64,000 nt of DNA from Solimonas sp040754295 (GCA_040754295.1 JBFMCQ010000009.1:25446-89445); one strand, 5' to 3'; positions 24,782 through 32,863 are shown, numbered from the stretch's first letter. Numbers and translations: made by a program. The notes: generated by a model from the letters alone, not told the origin.

Positions 24782-27767
24782 TGCCGGCATCCTCCTCCGC
24801 ATAGTTGGCTTCTTCCCATTCGCTGCGCCGGTGGTCGGCGAGTCTTAAGACCGCTTCCAGCCAGGCTAGGTCCCACCAGCCGTAGTCGCGAGTCAAATGC
24901 CAGAAGCGCTGCAGAACGCCGGAATCCAGCCGCTCCAGTCCGGTGTGCCCTTGGTAGGACCAAGTGCGATCTAAAAGGTCAAAGCCGATGTCCGCGGGCT
25001 GCGCGTCTAGCACCACCGGAGCCAATGGGCGGCAATATCCATGATGGCTGGCGACCAGATGCAGAACCAGATCCCTGAAGGCATTGTCGGGCAGAACATC
25101 CCCGGCAGCTTCGGCCAGCCTCACCGATAGCAATTCATGACGAGCCCCTTGGGGATACCCAGAAAGTCGACGCGCCCGCTCGAACGCATTGCGACCCTGG
25201 GGTATGGAGCCCGACTTTGCCAGCAGGTGACTGGAGAAGAAGCGCTGACCGCCGCGCAGCAGGGCCTGGAAGCGCGGGTCTGCTTTGCCAAGATCATGCA
25301 GACGCCCGGCAAGCTCGATTGCTGCTGCGTGCTCATCTTCGAGGCCCGCGCCGTCTGCGAAGCGACGTGCGAATGCGGCGACACCAGGCAGGTGCTTTTC
25401 TAATGGCACGGGCACAGTTCCTGAAGCTGACACATCATCCTCGTCGGAGAACGTGTCGGCCTGTTCCCGCGCAGTGGGCAGCTGTTTTGAACCGCGCAGA
25501 ATCAGTCCGCCGAACGGATGCAGGGCAAGATTGCTCGAAAGCCGCCTGTCGCGTGCCAATGACTCGGCCACTTCGAGTAGCCACTGCCATGCCGCCGGCA
25601 TCTGCTCTTGAGCCAACCGCTTCAGGCAGGCCCTCACCTCCGCGACCAGTTCATCGGGGGTCTCCTCAAGCTTCTGCCCTACTCCCTCCAGCAATGCATT
25701 GATGTCATTGCGCACGGTGTCACAGACCGGCCAGCTTGCGACCAGGGCCGGATGCAGCCGCAGAAGTGCCTTAGCACGTTGAGTGCGATACGCTCGGTCT
25801 CCCCAGTCCGTCACGGCCGCGGCATCCGGTGAGGCGGCCGGAAAGTCACCCAAGTCCTTCCAGCCTTCTGTATTCGCGGGAAGCACTAGGACATCCCCAG
25901 GTCGAAGATCGGCGGGATCGGTGATGAGGCGCGATTCTTCGTTCCTTCTTCCGCGCCATCTGATGACTAGACGTGGCGCAGTCGCATACTGAGACGACTC
26001 CTCGTTTTCCGTGTGCTCGCCTTCGACGTCGCTCGATAGATCGGTCTCCCTGTGCCCTGCCAGCCAGCGACGCATCCGCCAGATGGGCACGGCCACGCAC
26101 TCGGCGGATGCCGGCGGGCAATAGCTCAGGACATCGAGTGCGGAAGCCGCGTGAGCCGGTTCGCTCAAGCTGAGATCCGCGCGCCAGCAAACCTGGACAT
26201 CGGCCGAGGCGCGTTCTGCCCCGTGCAGGAAATAGGCGATGTCTGGGCTGGGCATCGGCGCCGGCGAAGTCTGGGCCAACGCATCCAGGTGGGCGGGAAG
26301 CAGGACGACTGCCGGCGTGCTGGGTGCGTTCAAGCGCCTCAGCTCATCTCCCGCGGGTAGCCTCTGGCCCAATTGCGCGATGCCCATGTCGACGGTGGGC
26401 GGATCGGCCGGGGCCGCCAGATGGCTGAGCCAGTTCCAGGTGGCCGACAGCGCGGACCCATAAACCGGGTCCTCATCACTGTTTTTCGCTTGTTCTTCTC
26501 GTATCAGAATGGCCGCCCGCGCTTCGATCGGGCGCCCCTTGCGATTGAGCCGTCCGAACCGTTGTCGTAGGGCATCGAGACTCGCGCACTCGGTCACCAA
26601 AGCATCGAAATCCAGATCGGCGCCCACCTCAAGCGTCTGCGTGGCCACGACGAACAGAGGCTTGTCGAGTGTTCTTTTGTCCGATACGGCCGTGGCCAAG
26701 GGCTTCAGCCGGTCGCGCACCGTGTCGTCCTTGTCGAGCGCACGCATGCGGCCGGTGAGCAGCACCGAGTCACAGCCACGCTGCTGCAGGAGCGCATGGG
26801 CAGCACGCGCCGTTGCTACCCGGTTGGCGAAGACGACGACAGCCTTGCGGTCTTCGCTGACGAGTGCCTCCGCCTGTTCGGCGAGACCGACAACAAATGG
26901 ATCGGACGATCTCGAACGGGTGGCTTGGATCGGCGGGATCAGCATGGCGGGCTTGTTCGCCAACTGACGCTTTCCGAGGACGTGCTGGGGATCGGTAGGC
27001 TCGTCAGATTCGTCGCGAAAGATATTCGCCAGCCCATCGGGCGGCGTCGCCGAAAGCACGACCGGGCAATAGGGCATCTGGATAGGTTGCTTGCCGATCC
27101 GGCGATACGTGCCGACGGCGTGCAGCGTTTCCATGAACGGCTTGGCGCAATGCGCCTCGTCGAGCAGGATGAGGCTGTCATTGGCGACCAGGCCCGCATA
27201 GACCGGCCACATGCCGGGGCCGCGACCATAGGCGCGGAATAGCAAGCGCGAGCCCACTTGATCCACGGTCGAGGCGACGACAATGGGTTGCAACGGAGAG
27301 CGCGCCCAGGCTTCCGACCGATACATGCCGCCGCGCAATTGAAACGGCAGCAGCGGCGACTCTTTGGTCCAATCGCCATCGCTGCGCCCATAGGCGATCT
27401 GACAGAGATTGTCGGCGACTTCCTTTAGCACACCGCCTGCGGCATCGCTCAATCTCCTGGCCAGCTCACAGCTACGGTCAAAGGCCTCGTCAACAATCAC
27501 CCGACGATCCACGACGAAGAAGACGCGCCGCGGCGCGGTCGTGCGCACGATGCCATTCGACAAGAAGGCTCGCGCGGCCATGGCGTAAACGGCAATATCA
27601 ATGCACGCCGTCTTGCCCGCGGCGGTGGGTAGCGCGATGGCTTGCGGCCAGGCCGATCCGTTACCTTCGATCACACGCCGGGCCAGCGTGCTCTGCCAGG
27701 CGAACGGACGATGGCCCCACAGTGCCTCGAAATACTCGGCAAACCGGTTAGCCGCGAGCTCAGCCAT
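24774..27767 (-). CDS. cas3: Cas3 helicase-nuclease with C-terminal HD domain
   Basis: 997 residues. Superfamily 2 helicase motifs come first: Walker A LPTAAGKTAC (46-55), DEAH at 203-206 (LLDEAHCAKP) and SATPPDG. The HD nuclease signature lies at the C-terminus: His824-Asp825 in LHDLGKADPRF and SHHGY near 906. This helicase-then-HD order is the reverse of most Cas3 proteins and is characteristic of type I-G (GSU0051-type). Recruited by the effector complex, Cas3 unwinds and degrades target DNA. It overlaps csb2 and csb3 by 8 nt each. All key motifs are intact. Confidence 0.94.
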   Translation of the reverse strand: MAELAANRFAEYFEALWGHRPFAWQSTLARRVIEGNGSAWPQAIALPTAAGKTACIDIAVYAMAARAFLSNGIVRTTAPRRVFFVVDRRVIVDEAFDRSCELARRLSDAAGGVLKEVADNLCQIAYGRSDGDWTKESPLLPFQLRGGMYRSEAWARSPLQPIVVASTVDQVGSRLLFRAYGRGPGMWPVYAGLVANDSLILLDEAHCAKPFMETLHAVGTYRRIGKQPIQMPYCPVVLSATPPDGLANIFRDESDEPTDPQHVLGKRQLANKPAMLIPPIQATRSRSSDPFVVGLAEQAEALVSEDRKAVVVFANRVATARAAHALLQQRGCDSVLLTGRMRALDKDDTVRDRLKPLATAVSDKRTLDKPLFVVATQTLEVGADLDFDALVTECASLDALRQRFGRLNRKGRPIEARAAILIREEQAKNSDEDPVYGSALSATWNWLSHLAAPADPPTVDMGIAQLGQRLPAGDELRRLNAPSTPAVVLLPAHLDALAQTSPAPMPSPDIAYFLHGAERASADVQVCWRADLSLSEPAHAASALDVLSYCPPASAECVAVPIWRMRRWLAGHRETDLSSDVEGEHTENEESSQYATAPRLVIRWRGRRNEESRLITDPADLRPGDVLVLPANTEGWKDLGDFPAASPDAAAVTDWGDRAYRTQRAKALLRLHPALVASWPVCDTVRNDINALLEGVGQKLEETPDELVAEVRACLKRLAQEQMPAAWQWLLEVAESLARDRRLSSNLALHPFGGLILRGSKQLPTAREQADTFSDEDDVSASGTVPVPLEKHLPGVAAFARRFADGAGLEDEHAAAIELAGRLHDLGKADPRFQALLRGGQRFFSSHLLAKSGSIPQGRNAFERARRLSGYPQGARHELLSVRLAEAAGDVLPDNAFRDLVLHLVASHHGYCRPLAPVVLDAQPADIGFDLLDRTWSYQGHTGLERLDSGVLQRFWHLTRDYGWWDLAWLEAVLRLADHRRSEWEEANYAEEDAGNE

Positions 27768-29352
27768 GACCAGCTTCCTTCAGCGGGCGGAAAAACCCAT
27801 AGCCGCGGAAGCGTCCGGCGCCCAGAAGAATCGGGCCCTCCACCGGCTGATCGAAGATCAGAACGGCATGGCTGTGATGCATTCGGCCACCATCGGATTT
27901 GCGTGTCAGGTAAGCGAACTCGCGGGCATGTGGGACTCCTTCAATCATGGAAACCGGGTGCAGCAGCACTTCACGCGGCCGCGGCAGTCCGATGCGTTCA
28001 CAGGCATCCTTCACGGAGTGGGCCGCTTGGTCCCACTTCTCGCGCCCGTCGAAGTGGCGATCCAGCACGACCGGCGTGGTGCTGGCCCACACCGCCGAAG
28101 CCCGCGTCCAGCTCTCCGGCCTGAGATTCAGGGGCGGCGATTCACGCTGCTCGACCGTGGCGACAGATTCCAGCCATTGCCCCTGATACAGACGGATGGC
28201 ACGCGGCAGGCCCACCTCCTCGAACAGCAGCGGCTCGAGACACCGGGCAGCCTCTCGGGCATCCAAGTCCCGCGGTAGAACGAGCGCCACACCCAGAAGT
28301 CGACCATCGGCATGTTCCGCCCCGACGAACGATAGAGGCGCCAACGCAAGATGCGGCTTGCGGCTGGCCGAACCGTCGATTGCATGGCCGGAGATCCATT
28401 CGGGTATCGGAGCAGGGCAGACTTTCTGGATCGCCCCGCGCAGGGCTTCGGTGAGTTTGAGCGTCGCCTGCAAAGACAGACGCCGCCCAGTCAGGGCCAA
28501 TACGGTCAGGTTGGGATCGAAGAGTGTATGTGGCCGCGGCGGTTCTGGCGGCGGTGCCGGTTTGCCGTAGCCCTGGGACAGTCCCGGTTCCGGCCGCCGG
28601 CTGACCGGCCCCCCGTGCGGGAATCTTTCTTCCAGTTCCTGTTGGAGCACCTTTTTCGCTTTGCCCTTCGCCGACTCGATACGTTCGGTGATCTCGGCAT
28701 GCGTGAGTACGGCCGCATAGTTCGCGGTCTGTTCAAGCAGGTCGAGCCGGCCCGGGCCGAAGATGCGCAGGCGATGGCTGGCGACGCCATCCGTGGGCAC
28801 CCAATCCGGAGACGGCGGCCGGTCTTCCAGCCAGACCTGAGTGAATGAGGCCGGATGCCCGATGTGTGTCACCTGGCTGGCAAGAGCGCTCAGCGCCGCC
28901 CTGTGCTCGCCGGGCTCGATGTCAGGCCAGATCAGGAAGGCCTCTTCACGATGAGGCAGCGCAGTGGGAAACGCCTTGGGGTTCTTGAGCCGGTGTTCGG
29001 GCAGCAGGGCCAGGCCCGCCTCCTTGAGCTTTTTCAGGTCCTTCGTATCGGGAATCCTGCGTGCGCGCGTCATGTCGTTCGCTGGCACGTAGCTCGTAGT
29101 CGGCCGGTGACTTCCCGTTGCGTGACGAAATTCAGCATCGGAGGCGGCGATGGCGGGCGGGGGCAAGCCTTCCAGCCAGCGCAAGGCGGCGCCTTCGGCC
29201 GCATCCTGGCCGGTTTCGAACCAAGCCGCGGCCAGCGCCATGAACACGCGGTCCGGGTGCGGCGGCCATTCCGCAACCATGCGTCTGGCGCCATCCGCCG
29301 CAGCCATGGCCCAGCCGTTGAGGTAGCGGATGCCGAGGCCGAAGCCGGCCAT
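27760..29352 (-). CDS. csb2: Csb2, Cas5-Cas6 fusion of type I-G
   Basis: 530 residues starting MAGFGLGIRYLNGWAMAA and followed by WPPHPDRVFMALAAAW, the N-terminus of the GSU0054/Csb2 family, in which a Cas5-like RAMP domain is joined to a Cas6-like one. The C-terminal half (with HHSHAVLIFDQPVEGPILLGAGRFRGYG-type glycine-rich loop, ending GAGRFRGYGFFRPL) matches the Cas6 G-rich RNA-binding loop. It would process repeats and cap the crRNA. No stand-alone cas6 is present. The start overlaps the csb1 stop by one base. Confidence 0.9.
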   Translation of the reverse strand: MAGFGLGIRYLNGWAMAAADGARRMVAEWPPHPDRVFMALAAAWFETGQDAAEGAALRWLEGLPPPAIAASDAEFRHATGSHRPTTSYVPANDMTRARRIPDTKDLKKLKEAGLALLPEHRLKNPKAFPTALPHREEAFLIWPDIEPGEHRAALSALASQVTHIGHPASFTQVWLEDRPPSPDWVPTDGVASHRLRIFGPGRLDLLEQTANYAAVLTHAEITERIESAKGKAKKVLQQELEERFPHGGPVSRRPEPGLSQGYGKPAPPPEPPRPHTLFDPNLTVLALTGRRLSLQATLKLTEALRGAIQKVCPAPIPEWISGHAIDGSASRKPHLALAPLSFVGAEHADGRLLGVALVLPRDLDAREAARCLEPLLFEEVGLPRAIRLYQGQWLESVATVEQRESPPLNLRPESWTRASAVWASTTPVVLDRHFDGREKWDQAAHSVKDACERIGLPRPREVLLHPVSMIEGVPHAREFAYLTRKSDGGRMHHSHAVLIFDQPVEGPILLGAGRFRGYGFFRPLKEAGHG

Positions 29353-30653
29353 CACTCGTCCCCGGCGACGGCTGCGGCCAGCTCCTGACTGCGGCGGACG
29401 AGTTCGACCAGATCCTCGTGCGGCGTCAACGCGATTTCGCCCTCCCACGGAAGCCCCGCCTTCTTGGCGGCCTCGATCGCTTCTCCGAGCAGTCCAAGTG
29501 CCTGGTCCCCCGTAAGCTGGAAGCGCTTGGGCGTCTGTCCCGGCTTGTCAATCAGATCCCATTCGGGTACGGACGTGGCGATCAGATGGCACCGCGACCG
29601 CAGGTCAGCACTTTCGTCGCGCGTCAGCGCGGCGGCGGCCAGGCCGAGCGCTGCGAGGACAGTGCGCGCGGCGACATCCACTCGCGGATCGGAGTCCGCA
29701 GCGTCGTTGAGAGGAAAGCGCAGGCGGCGGAGCGCGGTCAGCGAGATGATGGTGGTCTGGCGTGCCTTGGAAATTGTGAAACCTCCCTTTATCCGCGGGA
29801 CCCTACGTTCTTTACCGTCATCACCAATAACTGTGTCGTAGATAATCGCCTTCGTCCTTTGGTCGCGAACGTAGGAGTAATCCGGCGTGACACCGCCGAG
29901 GTTCACTTCCGATGGCTTGCCCTCCTTTCCTATCTTAGGGAGTGCTTCTCCGTCCTCGCCTTTTTCGGCGAGCGTCCAATCTGGAGCCGTATTGCCAGGC
30001 TCCGAGCGCCGATGGAGCGTGTAGGCCTTCGTGAGAATGGGCAGCGGATCACTTTTGCCCGCCGCCGCAATTCCTGCATTTGCACATATGCCCACCATCT
30101 CCGAAACAATGGCGCGCTGAAACTTCGCGCCCAGACCGCCCCTGGGACCCGTTGAGTCCCACAGCCCGAACAGCAGCGCGGTTGGGCAGAGTCCGAACAA
30201 GCCGGTTGCGTTGCGAATGTCGGCGGAGTCCAGAATCCGGCCCTTGTCGGATTTTCTGAACATCACGCCGTTGTAGAGGCTGTCCCGAAAGATCGCATCG
30301 GCGATGCGGTGTGGCGCTTCCAGGCTCGTCACCGAAAATTTCTTCAGCAGCTTGCCATCGTCAAAGCGAGCGACGACCAGAGGCAGCGCCGTGAGCTTGG
30401 CGCGATGCGCTTCGAGCAGTGCCATTTCCATCCGGTTGGCCTGAGACTGGACGGAGTCCAGCAGCACGCATTCCGCGACCTCGCCGCCTTCCAGCACGCG
30501 CGTTTCGACGGCGTACTTGCCGCCTTCATAGGTCGGTGGGAACACCTTGTCTCCCGGTCCTCCGGCAGGCTGGTACTCGGTGATGCAGCGGAAAGCCGCG
30601 GCGGAGCTCGCCATGGCGTCCCGGATCGTTTGCAGACTCATCTTTTCGCTCAT
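29352..30653 (-). CDS. csb1: Csb1, Cas7-like backbone subunit of type I-G
   Basis: 433 residues, GSU0053/Csb1 family: MSLQTIRDAMASSAAAFRC, KVFPPTYEGGKYAVETR, CVLLDSVQSQANRMEMAL and FGLWDSTGPRGGLGAKFQRA are typical. It multimerises along the crRNA as the Cas7 backbone. It is the first gene of the effector operon. The start is at the Met of MSEKMSLQ because AGGAGA lies 6 bp upstream; the longer frame reads through the degenerate repeat in its leader. Expression is probably controlled by the crRNA-like element and promoter at 30671-30841. Confidence 0.93.
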   Translation of the reverse strand: MSEKMSLQTIRDAMASSAAAFRCITEYQPAGGPGDKVFPPTYEGGKYAVETRVLEGGEVAECVLLDSVQSQANRMEMALLEAHRAKLTALPLVVARFDDGKLLKKFSVTSLEAPHRIADAIFRDSLYNGVMFRKSDKGRILDSADIRNATGLFGLCPTALLFGLWDSTGPRGGLGAKFQRAIVSEMVGICANAGIAAAGKSDPLPILTKAYTLHRRSEPGNTAPDWTLAEKGEDGEALPKIGKEGKPSEVNLGGVTPDYSYVRDQRTKAIIYDTVIGDDGKERRVPRIKGGFTISKARQTTIISLTALRRLRFPLNDAADSDPRVDVAARTVLAALGLAAAALTRDESADLRSRCHLIATSVPEWDLIDKPGQTPKRFQLTGDQALGLLGEAIEAAKKAGLPWEGEIALTPHEDLVELVRRSQELAAAVAGDE

Positions 30654-30670
30654 GACGGTCTCCTGCTGGT

Positions 30671-30776
30671 GGTTCAATGAGGCCGGGGCCGAGCCCCGGA
30701 ACGGTTTCTCGGTGAAGAGGTGGCGCACACCCCTGCTGCCACTTCAATGAGGCCGGATCGGGTCAGGAAGCCGACG
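30671..30776 (-). ncRNA. crRNA-like mini-array in the csb1 leader (creR-like guide)
   Basis: Two degenerate CRISPR repeats start 70 bp apart (array period about 72). The copy at 30671-30702 is 32 nt, keeps CCTCATTGAA on the minus strand and keeps the hairpin through compensatory changes: CCGCGG/CCGCGG has become CCGGGGC/GCCCCGG with loop TCG. The copy at 30741-30776 keeps only the handle-proximal 14 nt, ending ATTGAAGT on the minus strand; its stem is lost. The 38-nt sequence between (30703-30740) is the candidate guide, beginning GGCAGCAGGGG. It would be released by Csb2 cleavage at the structured copy. It lies between promoter and start codon of csb1. Confidence 0.8.
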
Positions 30777-30783
30777 CCGATGA

Positions 30784-30812
30784 AGCTTAGGCAGTTGTGG
30801 CATGACTAGCAA
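30784..30812 (-). promoter_or_regulatory. Candidate promoter for the guide RNA and csb1 operon
   Basis: On the minus strand TTGCTA (30807-30812) and TAAGCT (30784-30789) are 17 bp apart. The start of transcription would fall near 30777, exactly at the edge of the handle-keeping degenerate repeat. The -35 lies within the protospacer-like site. The -10 is weak, so the call is tentative. Confidence 0.5.
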
Positions 30813-30841
30813 CCCCCCTCTGGGACTCCCCTGCTTCCTAA
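30801..30841 (-). promoter_or_regulatory. Protospacer-like target of the mini-array guide
   Basis: On the minus strand TTA (30839-30841) is followed by GGAAGCAGGGGAGT. The guide reads GGCAGCAGGGGTGT: 10 of the first 11 and 12 of the first 14 bases match, then similarity fades. TTN is the reported type I-G PAM. Partial, seed-only pairing would permit binding without cleavage, and the site covers the candidate -35 of the csb1 promoter. Confidence 0.7.
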
Positions 30842-30850
30842 GAGGAGAGC

Positions 30851-31006
30851 ATGGTAGACTCAGCGGGCAGTGTGACGCTCGGGCTCCTGGAAGGCCGGGT
30901 CGTGGCGGTGGTGCATACCGAGACGGCGCGGAAAATCCGCATCATCTCGATCCGAAAAGCGACGCGACGTGAGCAAGAAGCCTGCTTCGAAAGTTTCTCG
31001 GACTGA
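30851..31006 (+). pseudogene. brnT: Truncated BrnT toxin, C-terminal part
   Basis: A 51-codon frame reading LLEGRVVAVVHTETARKI, then RIISIRKATRREQEACF, which is the last half of a BrnT RNase toxin (usual length 80-95 residues). The N-terminal half is missing. Oddly, the frame now opens with its own ATG and an AGGAG 5 bp upstream, and that Shine-Dalgarno abuts the guide target, so a short product may still be made. It overlaps brnA by 38 nt, as in intact brnTA loci. Confidence 0.8.
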
Positions 31007-31250
31007 CTGGAAGCGCGTGGACGCGCTGCGCGACGAGGACATCGACTTGGCGGACAACCCGGAGCTGACGCCGGAAATGTTCGCGCGGGCAGTCGCGCGG
31101 CGCGGTCTGAAACCGCTGCCGGGCAAGCGGCAGGTCACGCTGCGGATCGACGCGGATGTCCTGGAGTGGTTTCGCGCGCAGGGCCGCGGATACCAGACGC
31201 GGATCAATGCGCTGCTTCGTGCGTACGTGGACGCGCACCGGCCGCGCTGA
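30969..31250 (+). CDS. brnA: BrnA antitoxin
   Basis: 93 residues, GTG start overlapping the brnT remnant. It contains RTDWKRVDALRDEDIDLADNPEL-type N-terminus and the C-terminal ribbon-helix-helix with KRQVTLRIDADVLEWFRAQG and YQTRINALLRAYVDA, hallmark of the BrnA/DUF4415 family. BrnA binds BrnT and represses the locus. The antitoxin is intact although its toxin is cut down. It points away from the CRISPR effector operon. Confidence 0.9.
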   Translation: MSKKPASKVSRTDWKRVDALRDEDIDLADNPELTPEMFARAVARRGLKPLPGKRQVTLRIDADVLEWFRAQGRGYQTRINALLRAYVDAHRPR

Positions 31251-31266
31251 TCCTTGCCCGACTTCT

Positions 31267-31544
31267 TCACGGCTTCGTTGCCCGTCCACTCGAAGGGCTG
31301 GGGCTGTCGCCGAGCGACGGTGCGGCATCTTCGCCGGAGCGCGGCAATAGCCCGGCTTGCTCGCGTACCTGACGCGCCCTGGCGTCAAAAATCCGCTGCT
31401 GCTCCGCGAGCCACTGCGGCGGCAGCGGACTGCCCTCGAACGCCATGCTCTGTGCAACGCTGCGGGGATCGCTGCGAGTCGCCGTGCCTTCTTCTCGGCC
31501 GGGTGCAGCGCGCGCCAGCGCCGGATCACTTCCTGCCAATCCAT
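31267..31544 (-). pseudogene. Small frameshifted hypothetical gene
   Basis: The reading from 31544 gives MDWQEVIRRWRALHPAEKKA, then the frame moves by one base around 31460; in the neighbouring frame it continues RSVAQSMAFEGSPLPPQWL, then IFDARARQVREQAGLL. The joined product would be about 90 residues, charged and helical. I do not recognise the family. The two halves read continuously only if one base is added or removed. It fills the gap between brnA and the WYL regulator. Confidence 0.55.
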
Positions 31545-31594
31545 GCCGGTCTCCCGCGAGCACTCCCGATGTGGCGGCGATCCATGTTCCATGT

Positions 31595-32707
31595 TCAGGG
31601 GCTGATGAGGCGTTTGGAGCGCCGAGTATGAACACGGGCGGGTTCAGCCGATGAACCCGTTTCCTTGCAAGCGGGTCGCCCCTTTGAATCAAGGCGTTGC
31701 CGCCTGTTCTTGAGGTTGGCGTCGGCTGCGACGGCAGCGTAGAGGGCCGCGGCGGCGCGCAGCCGCTGCGCCACTTCGCGCCGCAGGCTGTCCGGCTCCA
31801 GCACCTCCACATCCGCGCCGTGGCGCAGCAGGTCCATGACGAGCTCCTCGCTGCGGTGAAACGGCAGCCGGCGGATCAGGCCGCCGTCGTCGCTGGGTGT
31901 GTCGTGCTGCTGCGGATGCCAGGTTTCGGCGGCGACCCAGCGCGCGGCGTGGGGGGTGAAGCGCAGCACGGCGGTTGCCGTCGGCGCACCGGCGAAGATG
32001 CCGTAGCTCGTCGCCAGGATGCTGTCGAGTTGTTCTTCCGCGATGTCATCCGCGGGTTGGTCGAGCGGCTCGGCGGCGACGATGCGGTCGAGCGCGAACG
32101 TGCGGAGGTCGTTGCGCTGGTGGCACCAGGCATCCAGGTACCAGTTGTCGCGGTACAGGGTGAGGCGCTGCGGTGAGACGAGGCGCGGTGCCATGCGGTC
32201 GTCGCTGCGGGCGTGGTAGTCGATGCGCAGCTGCTGCCGGCGCGCCAGTGCCTCGGCGATGACGGCGAAGTGCGTGCCCGCTGTACGTGCATTCATGCGC
32301 GTTAGCCGCAGCCGGCTGTGCCATCCGGGAATGCCGACGCCTGCAGTTTGGAGCAGCCTGTGGATCTTGCCGCGGAAGGGTTTGAGCGTTTCGGACAGCA
32401 GGCCGAGCGGCTGCAGCGCAAGCGCCTCTTCCAGGACCAGCAGCGCGCTCAGCTCTTGCGCGGTGAACCAGAGGCCGGGCAGCTCATAGATGCCGTCGCC
32501 GTCATAGAGGTATCCGCCCCGTTGGCGGTCGTTGACGAGCGGCATGTGGAAGCGGTCGCGCAAGTCCCGCAGCGTGCGCTTGAGCGTGGACTTCGTGCAC
32601 TCGAGGCCGTGATCCTTCAGTTCTTCCAGCAGGCGCTCGACAGAGACGCCGGTTGCGCGGTCGCGCAACAGCTGATGCAGCTTGAAGACCCTGTCGAACT
32701 GATCCAC
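31595..32707 (-). CDS. WYL-domain transcriptional regulator
   Basis: 370 residues: an N-terminal winged helix (about 1-75, RVFKLHQLLRDRATGVSVER), a central WYL domain (about 140-330, with LRIDYHARSDD, PQRLTLYRDNWYLDAWC and LRTFALDRI) and a C-terminal WCX extension. WYL proteins sense ligands, often nucleic-acid fragments, and frequently sit beside defence systems, including CRISPR. The C-terminal 40 residues (from about NLKNRRQRLD) look unstructured. Whether it regulates the neighbouring cas operon is unknown. Confidence 0.88.
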   Translation of the reverse strand: MDQFDRVFKLHQLLRDRATGVSVERLLEELKDHGLECTKSTLKRTLRDLRDRFHMPLVNDRQRGGYLYDGDGIYELPGLWFTAQELSALLVLEEALALQPLGLLSETLKPFRGKIHRLLQTAGVGIPGWHSRLRLTRMNARTAGTHFAVIAEALARRQQLRIDYHARSDDRMAPRLVSPQRLTLYRDNWYLDAWCHQRNDLRTFALDRIVAAEPLDQPADDIAEEQLDSILATSYGIFAGAPTATAVLRFTPHAARWVAAETWHPQQHDTPSDDGGLIRRLPFHRSEELVMDLLRHGADVEVLEPDSLRREVAQRLRAAAALYAAVAADANLKNRRQRLDSKGRPACKETGSSAEPARVHTRRSKRLISP

Positions 32708-32863
32708 GCCCTTTCCCCCGGCGTTCCCTCTGCGGATCGTTCCGGCAGTGTAACGGGGGATGCTGCGGCTCGCACGCCGGCATTCGTCGGGCCGTGCGGC
32801 CGGCGTTCCTGCACGTGCACCCGCGTGATCGAGGCAGGGCTTGGCGAGTGCCGTCCGGGGCCC

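Noticed and set aside
30703..30740. The mini-array as an ordinary second CRISPR array
   Set aside because: Only one spacer, both repeats degenerate in different ways, and it is embedded in the csb1 leader; a regulatory guide fits better.
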